A stretch of DNA of 64,000 nucleotides from Xylocopa sonorina (lineage: Eukaryota; Arthropoda; Insecta; Hymenoptera; Apidae): assembly GCF_050948175.1 (NCBI RefSeq), contig NW_027490244.1, positions 186,001 to 250,000 on the forward strand, given 5' to 3'. The position numbers were made by a program, and so were the translations under genes. Positions within the stretch are counted from its first letter, which is position 1. Each line of letters starts with the position of its first letter. Shown here piece by piece: positions 12,109-24,987 of this stretch. The notes under the pieces are model-generated. The model saw only the letters and a list, made by a program, of their open reading frames with translations. It had not been told where the DNA came from and did no database searches.

Positions 12109-12611
12109 TTCTATCTCGCCTTCGGGCACTTCTAATTCCAAGTCTCTTCCAAGTCGCGCCTTAGGGCCGTCGCGCAGCCTCGATGAGGTTCCTAGTTCTA
12201 AAGTCTTTGTTCTAATTCCTAATTCATAGTTAACCTAGTCTTAATACTTAGAAATAATTGTTCTTGTACTCTTTGATTTAGAATATACTTTATTATTTTT
12301 CTACCACATCAAGTTCTAGTTCATTCCAACTCCATTTCTAAATTCAATTTTATTTTAATACAAATTCTTCCAAGTTCGTAACAACTTGAGTGTTTACAAA
12401 CGAACTCTTCGCGCCGCGAGGAAGAATTTAATCCATTATCTCGTGCGGAATACGTTGGTAAAACGCCAGAATTCTTCGTTCATCGACGGACGGCGACATT
12501 CATCGCAGCTTCCACCGTCACAACGCCGATTCCAGCCAGCCGTACGCCGACTCCTCCCCCGAGAACGACCTTCGACGATCGCCACATCTGAAAGCAGAAG
12601 AGAGAAAGGTA

Positions 12612-12617
12612 AATAAA
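12612..12617 (+). promoter_or_regulatory. Possible polyadenylation signal in LTR copy 1
   Basis: AATAAA sits 160 bp before the LTR 3' end, right after AAAGGT. It fits a polyadenylation signal near an R/U5 boundary if the element is on the + strand. AAG-GTAAAT at the same place could equally be read as a splice-donor-like sequence. Motif only. Confidence 0.35.
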
Positions 12618-12778
12618 ATCCTTCCTTACACGCGTTCGCGATTGTTTAAGGTGCCCGCGTCTTGCCAGAATCGACGGACCCGGTCATACGCGCTTTATAC
12701 CGGACCGAATTCGCGACTAAAAGGCTTGTGTCATTCAGCCTCCTGGGATACGAATAATTTGTTCGCCAGGACGTGACA

Positions 12779-12782
12779 GAAG
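12779..12782 (+). repeat. Target-site duplication GAAG, right, LTR copy 1
   Basis: GAAG follows the terminal CA of the LTR and continues into the satellite as GAAGCAATAGAG, matching the left duplicate at 11221-11224. Confidence 0.88.
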
Positions 12783-15700
12783 CAATAGAGTTCTAATGCC
12801 TCTTAAATAGAGTTATCGCATCTCTTTTCTATGTTTTATGATAAGATATAATATTCATTACCAAGTGTCTTGTATACCTCGCATACTCCTCAAATGAATG
12901 TAAATGCGACTCTTCCTTGCTAGGAAATAGCGTTTGCAGATGTCTACGTATCGTAGCATCAGAGATCTAACGCTTCTCAAAACGCGATATCGCATCTCAT
13001 TTCTATTCTCATGCTAAGATATAATAATAATTGCGAAGTGTCATGTATACCTCGCATGCGCTTCAAGTGAATGTAAATGCGACACTTCCTTGGTAGGAAA
13101 TAGCGTTTGCAGATGTCTACGTATCGAAGCAATAGTGTTCTAATGCTTCTTAAATCGCGATATCGAATCTCATTTCTATCTATCCTGATAAGATATAATA
13201 TTCATTGTGGAGTGTTATGTCTACATCGTACTCGCTTCAAAAGAATGCAAATGCGACACTTCCTTCCTAGGAAATAGCGTTGGCAGATGTCTACGTACCC
13301 AAGCAATTAAGTTCTAATGCTTCTTAAAACGCGATATCGCATCTCACTTCTATGTTTCATGATAAGATATAATATTCATTGCGAAGTGTCATGTATACCT
13401 CATATTCACTTCAACAGAATGTAAATGCGACACTTCCATGCTAGGAAATAGCGTTTTGCAGATGTCTACGTATCGTAGCAATAGAGTTCTAATGCTTCTT
13501 AAAACGCGATATCGCATATCACTGCTATGTTTCATGATAAGATATAATATTCATTATGGAGTGGTATGTATACCTCGTACTCACATCAAAAGAATGTAAA
13601 TGCGGCCCTTCCATGCTAGGGAATAGCCCTTGCAAATGTCTACGTATCGTAGCAATAGAGTTCTAATGCTTCTTAAAACGCGATATCGCATCTCACATCT
13701 ATGTTTCATGATAAGACATAATATTCATTGCGAAGTGTCATGTATACCACGTATTCACTTCAAAAGAACGTAAATAGGACACTTCCATGCTAGGAAATAG
13801 CGCTTGCAGATGTCTACGTATCGTAGCAATAGAGTTCTAATGCTTCTTAGAACGCGATATCGCATCTCACTTCTATGTTTCATGATAAGATATAATATTC
13901 ATTGCGAAGTGTCATGTATACCTCGTATTCACTTCAAATGAATGTAAACGCCACACTTCCATGCTAGGAAATAGCGTTTGCAGATGTCTACGTATCACAG
14001 CAATAGGTTACTAATGCTTCTTAAAACGAGATGTCGTATTTCATTTCTATGTTCCGTAATAAGATATAATATTCATTGTGTAATGTTATGTATACCTCGT
14101 ATTCACTTCAGTGGAATGTAAGTGCGAAATTTCCTTGCTAGGAAATAGCGTTTGCAGATGTCTACGTATCGTAGCATTAGATTTCTAATGCTTCTCAAAA
14201 CGCGATATAGCACCTCATTCCTATGTTTCATGATAAGATATAATATTCATTGCGAAGTGTCATGTATACCTCGTATTCACTTCAAAAGTATGTAAATGCG
14301 ACACTTCCATGCTAGGAAATAGCGTTTGCAGATGTCTACCTATCGCAGCAATAGAGATCCAATGCTTCCTAAAACGCGATATCGCATCACTCTTCTATGT
14401 TTCATGATAAGGTATAATATTCATTTCGAAGTGTCATGTATACCTCGTATTCACTTCAAATGAATGTAAATGCGACACTTCCATGCTAGGAAATAGCCTT
14501 TGCAAATGTCTACGTATCGTAGCAATAGAGTTCTAATGATTCTTAAAACGCGATATCGCATCTCACTGCTATGTTTCATGATAAGATATAATAATCATTG
14601 CGAAGTGTCATGTATATCTCGTATTCACTTCAAACGAATGTAAATGCGACACTTCCATGCTGGGAAATAGCGTTTGCAGATGTCTACGTATCGTAGCAAT
14701 AGAGTCCTAGTGCTTCTTAAAACGCGATATCGCATCTCACTGCTATGTTTCATGATAAGATATAATATTCATTGCGAAGTGTCATGTATACCTCGTCTTC
14801 ACTTCAAAGGAATGTAAATGCGACACTTCCATGCTAGGAAGTAGCGTCTGCAGATGTCTACCTATCGTAGCAATAGGGTTCTAATACTTCTTAAAATGCG
14901 ATATCGCATCACACTTCTATGTTTCATGATAAGATATAATATTCATTGCGAAGTGTCTTGTATACCGCGATTTCACTTCACAAGAATGTAAATGCGACAC
15001 TTCCTTGCTAGGAAATATTGTTTGCAGATGTCTACGTATCATAGCAATAGAGTACTAATACTTCTTAAAACGAGATGTCGTATTTCATTACTATGCTTCG
15101 TAATAAGATATAATATTCATTGTGTAATGTTATGTATACCTCGTATTCACTTCAGTGGAATGTAAGTGCGAAATTTCCTTGCTAGGAAATAGAATTTGCA
15201 GATGTCTACGTATATAGGCAATAGAGTTCTAATGCTTCTTAAAACGCGATATCGCATCTCACATCTATGTTTCATGATAAGATATAATATTCATTGCGAA
15301 GTGTCATGTATACCTCGTATTCACTTCAAAAGAACGTAAATGAGACACTTCCATGCTAGGAAATAGCGTTTGCAGATGTCTACGTATCGTAGCAATAGAG
15401 TTCTAATGCTTCTCAAAACGCGATATAGCACCTCATTCCTATGTTTCATGATAAGATATAATATTCATTGCGAAGTGTCATGTATACCTCGTATTCACTT
15501 CAAATGAATGTAAATGCGACCCTTCCATCCTAGGAAATAGCGTTTGCAGATGTCTACGTATCGTAGCAATAGAGTTCTAATGCTTCTTAGAACGCGATAT
15601 CGCATCTCACTTCTATGTTTCATGATAAGATATAATATTCATTATGGAGTGTTATGTATACCTCGTACTCACTTCAAAAGAATGTAAATGCGACCCTTCC

Positions 15701-15847
15701 ATGCTAGGTAATAGCCTTTGCAGATGTCTACGTATCGTACCAATAGAGTTCTAATGCGTCTTAAAACGAGATGCCACATTTCATTTCTATGTTTCGCGAT
15801 AAGATATAATATTCATTGTGGAGTGTTATGTATACCTCGTATTCACT

Positions 15848-15892
15848 TCAGTGGAATGTAAGTGGAATGTAAGTGTAATGCTAGGAAATAGA
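15848..15892 (+). repeat. Aberrant monomer lacking the left arm of the TTCCT/AGGAA dyad
   Basis: The usual GTGCGACACTTCC segment is replaced by a duplicated GTGGAATGTAA word before GTGTAATGCTAGG. This removes the TTCCT arm of the dyad. The same variant occurs at 45109, so the rearranged monomer has been copied between distant parts of the array. Confidence 0.75.
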
Positions 15893-17230
15893 GTTTGCAG
15901 ATGTCTAGGCATATTAGCAATAGGGTTCTAATGCTTTTCAAAACGCGATATAGCACCTCATTCCTATGTTTCTTGATAAGATATAATATTCATTGCGAAG
16001 TGTCATGTATATCTCGTGTTCACTTCAAAAGAATGTAAATGCGACACTTCCATGCTAGGAAATAGCGTTTGCAGATGCCTACGTATCGCAGCAATAGAGT
16101 TTTAATGCTTCCTAAAACGCGATATCGCACCTCTCTTCTATGTTTCATGATAAGGTATAATATTCATTGCGAAGTGCCATGTATACCTCGTATTCACTTC
16201 AAATGAATGTAAATGCGACACCTCCATGCTAGGAAACAGCGTTTGCAGATGTCTGCGTATCGTAGCAATAGAGTTCTAATGCTTCTTAAAACGCGATATC
16301 GCATCTCACTGCTATGTTTCATGATAAGATATAATATTCATTGCGAAGTGTCATGTATATCTCGTATTCACATCAAAAGAATGTAAATGCGACACTTCTA
16401 TGCTAGGAAATAGCGTTTGCAGATGTCTACGTATCGCAGCAATAGAGTTCCAATGCTTCCTAAAACGCGATATCGCATCTCTCTTCTATGTTTCATGATA
16501 AGGTGTAATATTCATTGCGAAGCGTCATGTATACCTCGTATTCACTTCAAATGAATGAAAATGCGACACTTCCATGCTAGGAAATAGCGTTTGCAGATGT
16601 CTACGTATCGTAGCAATAGAGCTCTAATGCTTCTCAAAACGCGATATAGCACCTCATTCCTATGTTTCATGATAAGATATAATATTCATTGCGAAGTGTC
16701 ATGTATACCTCGTATTCACTTCAAATGAATGTAAATGCGACACTTCCATGCTAGGAAATAGCGTTTGCAGATGTCTACGTATCGTAGCAATAGTGTTCTA
16801 ATGCTTCTTAAAACGCGATATCGCATCTCACTGCTATGTTTCTTGATAAGATATAATATTCATTGCGAAGTGTAATGTATACCTCGTATTCACTTCAGAA
16901 GAACGTAAATAAGACACTTCCATGCTAGGAAATAGCGTGTGCAGATGTCTACGTATCGTAGCAATAGAGTTCTAATGCTTCTTAGAGCGCGATATCGCAT
17001 CTCACTTCTATGTTTCATGATAAGATATAATATTCATTGCGAAGTGTCATGTCTACCTCGTATTCACTTCAAATGCACGTAAATAAGACACTTCCATGCT
17101 AGGAAATAGCGTGTGCAGATGTCTACGTATCGTAGCAATAGAGTTCTAATGCTTCTTAGAGCGCGATATCGCATCTCACTTCTATGTTTCATGATAAGAT
17201 ATAATATTCATTGCGAAGTGTTATGTATAC

Positions 17231-17850
17231 CTCGCATACACGTCAAATGAATGTAAATGCGACACTTCCTTGCTAGGAAATAGTGTTTGCAGATGTCTAC
17301 GTATCGAAGCAATAGAATTCTAATGCTACTTAAAACGAGATGTCACATCTCATTTCTACGTTTCATGATAAGATATAATATTCATTCCGAAGTGTTATGT
17401 ATTCCTCGCACACATTTCAAATGAATGTAAATGCGACACTTCCTTGCTAGAAAATAGTGTTTGCAGATGTCTACGTATCGAAGCAATAGAGTTCCAATGC
17501 TTCTTAAAACGATATATCGCATCTCATTTCTATGTTTCATGATAAGATATAATATTCATTGCGAAGTGTTATGTATACCTCGCATACACTTCAAATGAAT
17601 GTAAATGCGACACTTCCTTGCTAGGAAATAGTGTTTGCAGATGTCTACCTGTCGAAGCAATAGAGTTCTAATGCTTCTTAAAAGGAGATACCGCATGTCA
17701 TTTCTTTGTTTCATGATATGATATAATATTAATTGCGATGTGTCAGAAATACCTCATATTCACTTCAAAAGAATGTAAATGCGACACTTCCATGCTAGGA
17801 AATAGTGTTTCCAGATGTCTACGTATCGAAGCAATAGAGTGCTAATGCTT
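17231..17850 (+). repeat. Segment repeated 11 monomers downstream (1914 bp)
   Basis: The run of monomers beginning CTCGCATACACGTCAAATG at 17231, followed by CGCACACATTTCAAATG and GTGTCAGAAATACCTCATATTC types, recurs in the same order from 19145. The spacing is 1914 bp = 11 x 174. The first monomer of the run also occurs alone at 18623, 8 monomers after 17231 and 3 before 19145. Confidence 0.8.
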
Positions 17851-18252
17851 CTTAAAACACGATATCGCATCTCATTTCTATGTTTCATGATAAGATAAAA
17901 TATTCATTGCGAAGTGTCATGTATACCTCGTATTCACTTCAAATGAATGTAAATGCGACACTTCCATGCTAGGAAATAGCGTTTGCAGATGTCTACGTAT
18001 CGTAGCAATAGTGTTCTAATGCTTCTTAAAACGCGATATCGCATCTCACTGCTATGTTTCTTGATACGATATAATATTCATTATGCAGTGTTATGTATAC
18101 CTCGTATTCACTTCAAATGAATGTAAATGCGACACTTCCATGCTAGGAAATAGCGTTTGCAGATGTCTACGTATCGTAGCAATAGAGTTCTAATGCTTCT
18201 TAAAACGCGATATCGCATCTCACTGCTATGTTTCTTGATAAGATATAATATT

Positions 18253-19296
18253 CATTATGGAGTGTTATGTATACCTCGTACTCACTTCAAAAGATTGTAA
18301 ATGCGACCCTTCCATGCTAGGAAATAGCCTTTGCAGATGCCTACGTATCGTAGCAATAGAGTTCTAATGCTTCTTAGAACGCGATATCGCATCTCACTTC
18401 TATGTTTCATGATAAGATATAATATTCATTGCGAAGTGTCATGTATACCTCGCACACACTTCAAATGAATGTAAATGCGACACTTCCAAGCTAGGAAATA
18501 GCGCTTGCAGATGTCTACGTATCGACGCAATAGAGTTCTAATGCTGCTTAGAACGAGATATCGCATCTCACTTCTATGTTTCATGATAAGATATAATATT
18601 CATTGCGAAGTGTTATGTATACCTCGCATACACGTCAAATGAATGTAAATGCGACACTTCCTTGCTAGGAAATAGTGTTTGCAGATGTCTACGTATCGTA
18701 GCAATAGTGTTCTAATGCTTCTTAAAACGCGATATCGCATCTCACTGCTATGTTTCTTGATAAGATATAATATTCATTATGGAGTGTTATGTATACCTCG
18801 TACTCACTTCAAAAGATTGTAAATGCGACCCTTCCATGCTAGGAAATAGCCTTTGCAGATGTCTACGTATCGTAGCAATAGAGTTCTAATGCTTCTTAGA
18901 ACGCGATATCGCATCTCACTTCTATGTTTCATGATAAGATATAATATTCATTGCGAAGTGTCATGTATACCTCGCACACACTTCAAATGAATGTAAATGC
19001 GACACTTCCAAGCTAGGAAATAGCGCTTGCAGATGTCTACGTATCGACGCAATAGAGTTCTAATGCTGCTTAGAACGAGATATCGCATCTCACTTCTATG
19101 TTTCATGATAAGATATAATATTCATTGCGAAGTGTTATGTATACCTCGCATACACGTCAAATGAATGTAAATGCGACACTTCCTTGCTAGGAAATAGTGT
19201 TTGCAGATGTCTACGTATCGAAGCAATAGAATTCTAATGCTACTTAAAACGAGATATCACATCTCATTTCTACGTTTCATGATAAGATATAATATT
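18253..19296 (+). repeat. 3-monomer higher-order repeat (522 bp, 2 copies)
   Basis: CATTATGGAGTGTTATG is at 18253 and 18775, and AAGATTGTAA at 18291 and 18813, both 522 bp apart. The three monomers in order carry GCGACCCTTCCATG, CTTCCAAGCTAGG with GTATCGACGC, and CGCATACACGTC. Both copies are nearly identical for most of their length. Confidence 0.8.
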
Positions 19297-19764
19297 CATT
19301 CCGAAGTGTTATGTATTCCTCGCACACATTTCAAATGAATGTAAATGCGACAATTCCTTGCTAGAAAATAGTGTTTGCAGATGTCTACGTATCGAAGCAA
19401 TAGAGTTCCAATGCTTCTTAAAACGATATATCGCATCTCATTTCTATGTTTCATGATAAGATATAATATTCATTGCGAAGTGTTATGTATACCTCGCATA
19501 CACTTCAAATGAATGTAAATGCGACACTTCCTTGCTAGGAAATAGTGTTTGCAGATGTCTACCTATCGAAGCAATAGAGTTCTAATGCTTCTTAAAACGA
19601 GATACCGCATGTCATTTCTTTGTTTCATGATATGATATAATATTAATTGCGATGTGTCAGAAATACCTCATATTCACTTCAAAAGAATGTAAATGCGACA
19701 CTTCCATGCTAGGAAATAGTGTTTCCAGATGTCTACGTATCGAAGCAATAGAGTGCTAATGCTT
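19145..19764 (+). repeat. Second copy of the 17231-17850 segment
   Basis: Same monomer order as 17231-17850 at an 11-monomer offset, with scattered single-base differences such as CACTTCCTTGC versus CAATTCCTTGC. The right edge is where GAGTGCTAATGCTTCTTAA continues as CTCGCC instead of AACACG. Confidence 0.8.
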
Positions 19765-22700
19765 CTTAACTCGCCATTTCGCATCGCATTTCACTGTTTC
19801 ATGATAAGATATAATAATCATTGTGCAGTGTTATGTATACCTCGTATTCACTTCAAATGAATGTAAATGCGACACTTCCTTGCTGGGAAGTAGCGTTTGC
19901 AGATGTCTACGTATCGAAGCAATAGAGTTCTAATGCTTCTTAAATCGCGATATCGCATCTCATTTCTATGTTTCATGATAAGATATAATATTCATTGCGG
20001 AGTGTTATGTATACCTCGTATTCCTTTCAAAAGAATGTAAATGCGACACCTCCTTGCTAGGAAGTATCGTTTGCAGATGTCTACGTATCGAAGCAGTAGA
20101 TTTCTAATTCTTCTTAAATCGTCATATCGCATCACATATCTACGTTTCTTGATAAGATATAATATTCATTGCGAAGTGCTATGTATACCTCGTATTCCCT
20201 TTAAAAGAATGTAAATGCGACACTTCCTTGTTAGGAAGTAGCGTTAACAGATGTCTACGTATCGAAGCAATAGAGTTCTAATGCTTCTAAAATCGCCATA
20301 TCGCATCTCATTTCTATACTTCATGATAAGATGTAATATTCATTGTGCAGTATCATGTATACCTCGTATTCCTTTCAAAAGAATGTAAATGCGACACTTC
20401 CTTTGTAGGAAGTAGCGTGTGCAGATGTCTACGTATCGAAGCAATAGTGTTCTAATGCTTCTTAAATCGCATTATTGCATCTCATTTCTATGTTTCATGA
20501 TAAGACATGATATTCATTATGTAGTGCTATGTATTCCTCGTATTCACTTCAAAAGAAAGTAAATGCGACAATACCTTGCTAGGAAATAGCGTTTACAGAT
20601 GTCTCCGTTTCGAAGAAATAGTGTTCTAATGCTTCTTAAATCGCGATATCGCATCTCATTTCTATGTTTCGTGATAAGATATAATATTCATTGCGAAGTG
20701 TCATGCTTACCTCGTATTCATTTCAAAAGAATGTAAATGCGACACTTCCTTGTTAGGAAATAGCGTTTGTAGATGTCTCCGTATCGAAGCAGTAGTGTTC
20801 TAATGCTTCTCAAAACGCGATGTCGCATCTCATTTCTATGCTTCATGTTAAGATATAATATTCATTGCGAAGTGTCATGTATACCTAGTACTCACTTCAA
20901 AATAATGTAAATGCGTCACTTCCTTGCTAGGAAATAGCGTTGGCAGATGTCTACGTATCGAAGCAATAGATTTCTAAAGCATACTAATTCGCGTTATCGC
21001 ATCTCATATCTATGTTTCATGATAATATATAATATTCGTTGCGAAGTGTCATGTATACCTCGCATACACTTCAAATGAATGTGAATGCGACAGTTCCTTG
21101 CTAGGAAATAGTGTTTGCAGATGTCTACGTATCGAAGCAATAGTGTTCTAATGCTACTTAAATCGCGATATCGCATCTCATTTCTATGTTTCATGATAAG
21201 ATATAATATTCATTGTGCAGTGCTATGTATATCTCGTCTATACTTCAAATGAATGTAAATGCGACACTTCCTTGCTAGGAAGTAGCGTTTGTGGATGTCT
21301 ACGTATCGAAGCAATAGAGTTGTAATTCTTCTTAAATCGCCATATTGAATCTCATTTCTATGTTCCATGGTAAGATATAATATTCATTGTGCAGTGTTAT
21401 GTATACCTCGTATTCACTTCAAAGGAATGTAAATGCGACACTTCCTTGCTAGGAAATAGCGTTTGCAGATGTCTACGTATCCAAGCAATAGAGTTCTAAT
21501 GCTTCTTAAATCGCGATATCGCATCTCGTTTCTATGTTTCACGTTAACATATAATATTCATTGTGCAGTGTTATGTATATCTCGTCTATACTTCAAATGA
21601 ATGTAAATGCGACACTTCCTTGCTAGAAAATAGCGTTTGCAGGTGTCTACGTATCGAAGCAATAGGGATCTAATGCTTCTTAAATCGCCATATTGCTTCT
21701 CGTTTCAATGTTTCATGATAATATATAATATTCAGTGCGAAGTGTCATGTATACCTCGCATACACTTCAAATGAATGTAAATGCGACACTTCCTTCCTAG
21801 GAAATAGCGTTTGCAGATGTCTACGTATTGAAGCAACAGAGTTCTAATGCATCTTAAAACGCGATACCGCATCACATTCCTTTGTCTCATGATAAGATAT
21901 AATATTCATTCCGAAGTGTTATGTATTCCACGTCTGCACTTCAAGTGAATGTTAATGCGACAGTTCCTTGCTAGGAAACAGCGTTTGTAGATGTCTACGT
22001 ATCGTGCATTATTGTTCTAATGCTTCTCAAAACGCGATATCGCATCTCATTTCTATGTTCAATGATTATATATAATATTCATTACGAAGTGTCATATATA
22101 CCTCGCATACACGTCACATGAATGCAAATGCGACACTCCCATGCTAGGAAATAGCGTTTCCAGATGTCTACATATCGTAGCAATAGAGTTCTAGTGCTCC
22201 TTAAAACGGGATATCGCATCTCATTTCTATGTGTCATGATAAGATATAATACTCATTGCGATGTGTTATGTGTTGCTCGTCTACATTTCAAATTTATGTA
22301 TAAGCGACACTTCCTATCTCGGAGATAGCGTTGGCAGATGTCTACGTATTGATGCAATATCGTTCTGATGCTTCTCGAAACGAGATATCGCATCTGATTT
22401 GTATGTTTCATGATAAAATATAATATTCATTGCGAAGTGTCATGTACACCTTTTATTCGCTTCAAAAGAATGTAAATGCGACACTTCCTTCCTAGGAAAT
22501 AGCGTTTGCAGATGTCTAAGTATCGATGCAGTAGAGATCTAATGCAACGTAAAACGCGATATTGCATCTCAATTCTATGTTTCATGATAAGATATAATAT
22601 TCATTGCGAAGTCTTATGTGTACCTCGCATACACTTGATATGAATGTAAGTGCGACACTTCCTTGCTACGAAGTAGCATTTGCAGATGTCTACGTATCGA

Positions 22701-22867
22701 AACAATAGAGTTCTAATGCTTCTTAAAACGCGATATCGCATCTCATTTCTATGTCTCACGATAAGATATAATATTCATTGCGGAGTCTTATGTATATCTC
22801 GCCTACACTTCAAAAGCATGTAAATGCCAAACTACCTTGCCACGGAATAGTAATTCTAGATGTCTAC

Positions 22868-24108
22868 GGTAACGTCAGGCGTGACGCCTGCCACCCTCCG
22901 GCGTGCTTCAGGTCCAGCAACCGCTCATCCGTCAGCATCTGCATCCGCTGCATACGTGCGAGGACCGCACTGCGTCCCGGTGCCTCAGGACGTGGAGACA
23001 GAGCTACAAGGACGTAGAGTACATCAGCACGTACCCACATACTTACCCTCCATACGTGTAACCTTAGGTTAAGCACGCTACACGACTGTGTACATACACA
23101 CAACAACACACACGTCGAATTCTAAGTTCGATTAGAGATAATCTGCGATGCGCTCGCGCGCACACTCGACGCTCGCGGCTTACGCTCAACGTGAGCCGCA
23201 CCCCACTCCGACCGGCCGCCCCATCACGAGGGCCGAGCGGCCGCCCTACTCCACCGCCTGCCCCACCGCGTGGGCCCAGAGACTCGCGCGCGGCACGATC
23301 CGAGAAGGTGGCGAACGTGCTTCCGATACGAGGCTTCTAATCCGAACGCCGAACCGAGCAGTTCGAATCTGCCTCCGCTGTATCCTGCAGCGAGCTACCA
23401 GCTCCAATGCAGTCGTTTCTATTCCATCTCCCATAGAGGAGTCTTTATTATAACTTAGTCTCATCTATATTTCATTTTGTACTCATATTTAGTAACATAG
23501 TCTTAGTGTTTTTATTAGGATAGTATTCATAGAATATACACTAATTTTACCCGATTCGATGTCTCTTTATTATACTACAATCTCCTTCGACTCTATTCCA
23601 CGAGTACGCTCGCGTATTATTACTATTTCGCACTATTTCATCTGCGACAGTCTTGAAGCTGGACGGTTAGAGCGAACCAACGCTTAGCCGCTCTTACTTC
23701 ACCTCTGCCGTAACAAGGGTGTCTTGAACTAAGGTCGATCCCGGTAAGGTAGAGAGAACCAGCGCTTAGGCGTGCCGTCGTCCTCCTGTGTGCAAGTACC
23801 CACGATGTACTCTGAGCTTTCTATGAAGCGTACTCGACGCGCGGGGAGGAAAGAGTTCCTACGTCGTCTCGTCCGCTAATACGTGGGCAGTGCCTCCGTG
23901 TATCCGAAGATCTACACTGCGGTTCCTGTTACTGACAGGGTAACCTTCGCCGCCAAACGTCCCGTTCGAGTTAAGAAACGTCCTGTCCCGACACCCGCAC
24001 CTTCCAGCCAGAGTTCGCCTGCCTGGAAGCTCATTCCGATCGACGCTCCAGCGTTCCAACCGTACGCAGCTACAATTCCGGACACGGATCCACGGCGCAT
24101 TGGATACC
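22868..24108. mobile_element. Diverged, truncated relative of the solo LTR
   Basis: This GC-rich block of about 1240 bp interrupts the satellite. Its start, GTAACGTCAGGCGTGACGCC, matches the solo LTR start TGTGACGTCAGGCGTGCCGCC, including the hairpin. Near its other end, a stretch with GAGGAAAGAGTT, CTCGTCCGCTAATACGTGGG and later CTTCCAGCCAG and CCGTACGC aligns in order with the 12415-12550 part of the LTR. It lacks the TG start, the ACGTGACA end and the 60-bp minisatellite. The right edge joins satellite at GAATGTAAATGCG, close to where the LTR has GGATACGAAT. I infer an older member of the same family that lost its 3' tip. An internal imperfect repeat (GGTTAGAGCGAACCAACGCTTAG near 23664 and GGTAGAGAGAACCAGCGCTTAG near 23740) has no known role. 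Several short frames occur; none is recognisable. Confidence 0.6.
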
Positions 24109-24905
24109 GAATGTAAATGCGACTCTACCTTGCAACAGAATAGTGCTTCCAGGTGTCTACGAATCGAAGCAGTACAGTTCCAATTCTTCATAAAACGCGA
24201 TTTCGTATCTCAAATCTATGGTTCACGTTATGATGTAATTCAATGCAACGCGTTATGTATTTTTCGTCATTACTTCATGAGAATGTAAATCCCACACTTC
24301 CTAGCGACGGAATAGCGTTACTAGATGTCAAGTAATCGAAGCAATAGAGTTATAATGCTTCGTAAAACGCGATATCGCATCTCATTTCTATGTCTCACGA
24401 TGAGATGTAATAATCAACGCAACGCGTTAGGAATGTTTCGTAAACACTTCAAACCAATGTAAATGCCACACTTCCATGCAGCAGAATAGCGTTTCTAGAT
24501 GTCCACGTATCGAAGCAATAGAGTTCTAACACTTTATAAATCGCGATATCGCATCTCATTTCTATGTCTCATGATAAGATTTATTGCTCAATGCAACGCG
24601 TTATGTATATCTCGTTTACACTTCAAAAGAATGTAAATGCCGCACCTCCTTGCGACGGAATAGCGTTTCTGGATGTCCACGTGTCGAAGCAATAGAGTTC
24701 TAACCCTTTATAAAACGCGATATCGCATCTCACTACTACGTCCCGTGATAAGATGCAATATTTAATGCAACGCGTTATGTATATCAAGACTACACTTCGA
24801 AAGAATGTGAATCCCGCACTTTGTGTCTAGGGAATAGCGTTTCGAGATGTCTACATATCGCAGCAATAGATATATTTACGAAATTACTTAAAACGTCTTA
24901 ATCTC
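24109..24905 (+). repeat. Diverged satellite subfamily, left piece
   Basis: About 4.5 monomers keep the 173-175 bp period (AACGCG at 24247, 24420, 24595 and 24769). They differ from the main family throughout: AATGCAACGCGTTATGTAT replaces ATTGCGAAGTGTCATGTAT, and CCTTGCGACGGAATAGCG replaces CCTTGCTAGGAAATAGCG. The loss of GAAGTGTC and of AGGAA removes two of the dyads of the main monomer. The last monomer decays into the Pao LTR fragment near 24900. This is probably an older layer of the array. Confidence 0.88.
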
Positions 24906-24987
24906 AAAAATAGCCTTTTTATCACAAATGTGTAATAAATAAAGTCTTCGAAGGCCCCACGTTTTATTTGTTCCATCGGTCGGAACA
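24906..24987 (-). mobile_element. BEL/Pao 3' LTR fragment
   Basis: Read on the minus strand, TGTTCCGACCGATGG directly follows a purine-rich tract, as expected for the start of a 3' LTR. AATAAA and TTTATTTATTAC follow within 70 bases. The fragment breaks off into degraded satellite near 24905, so only the first ~80 bp of the LTR remain. The exact edge is uncertain because the neighbouring satellite is itself decayed. Confidence 0.55.

Larger units (their letters stand above)
11225..12778. mobile_element. Solo LTR, copy 1 (1554 bp)
   Basis: A GC-richer 1554-bp block interrupts one satellite monomer cleanly. It starts TGTGACGT and ends ACGTGACA, an almost perfect inverted terminal pair with the canonical TG...CA of LTRs, and is bordered by the 4-bp duplication GAAG. 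No internal retrotransposon body and no second LTR are visible, so a solo LTR left by LTR-LTR recombination is the best reading. Inside are a hairpin right after the start, a 60-bp minisatellite, a TATA-like run (11707-11716), GACAGTCA-type short repeats and an AATAAA at 12612. A 76-codon frame at 12386-12616 is arginine-rich and resembles nothing I know. The superfamily is not established; Gypsy-like is a guess. A DNA transposon with 8-bp ends is a weaker alternative. Confidence 0.82.
12783..22867 (+). repeat. 174-bp satellite array, block B
   Basis: About 58 monomers. From 12783 to about 19780 most copies carry CTTCCATGCTAGG, the palindromic GCGATATCGC and ATCTCACTGCTATG or ATCTCACTTCTATG. 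From about 19780 to 22867 copies are more varied, with AAATCGCCATATCGC and CATTGTGCAGTG words. The last few (from about 22260) drift furthest, for example GTTGCTCGTCTACATTTC. This gives a gradient of divergence towards the inserted elements at 22868-28570. No gene is seen. Confidence 0.95.

Noticed and set aside
12386..12616. 76-codon arginine-rich frame in the LTR (also 63211-63441)
   Set aside because: It is present in both copies only because the LTR was duplicated. There is no recognisable domain, and the aligned part of the diverged LTR does not preserve an obviously related frame. Not called as a gene.
22778..24288. Several overlapping frames of 60-110 codons on both strands
   Set aside because: The region is GC-rich LTR-like DNA. 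Frames overlap on both strands, some begin in satellite, and none has a recognisable motif.
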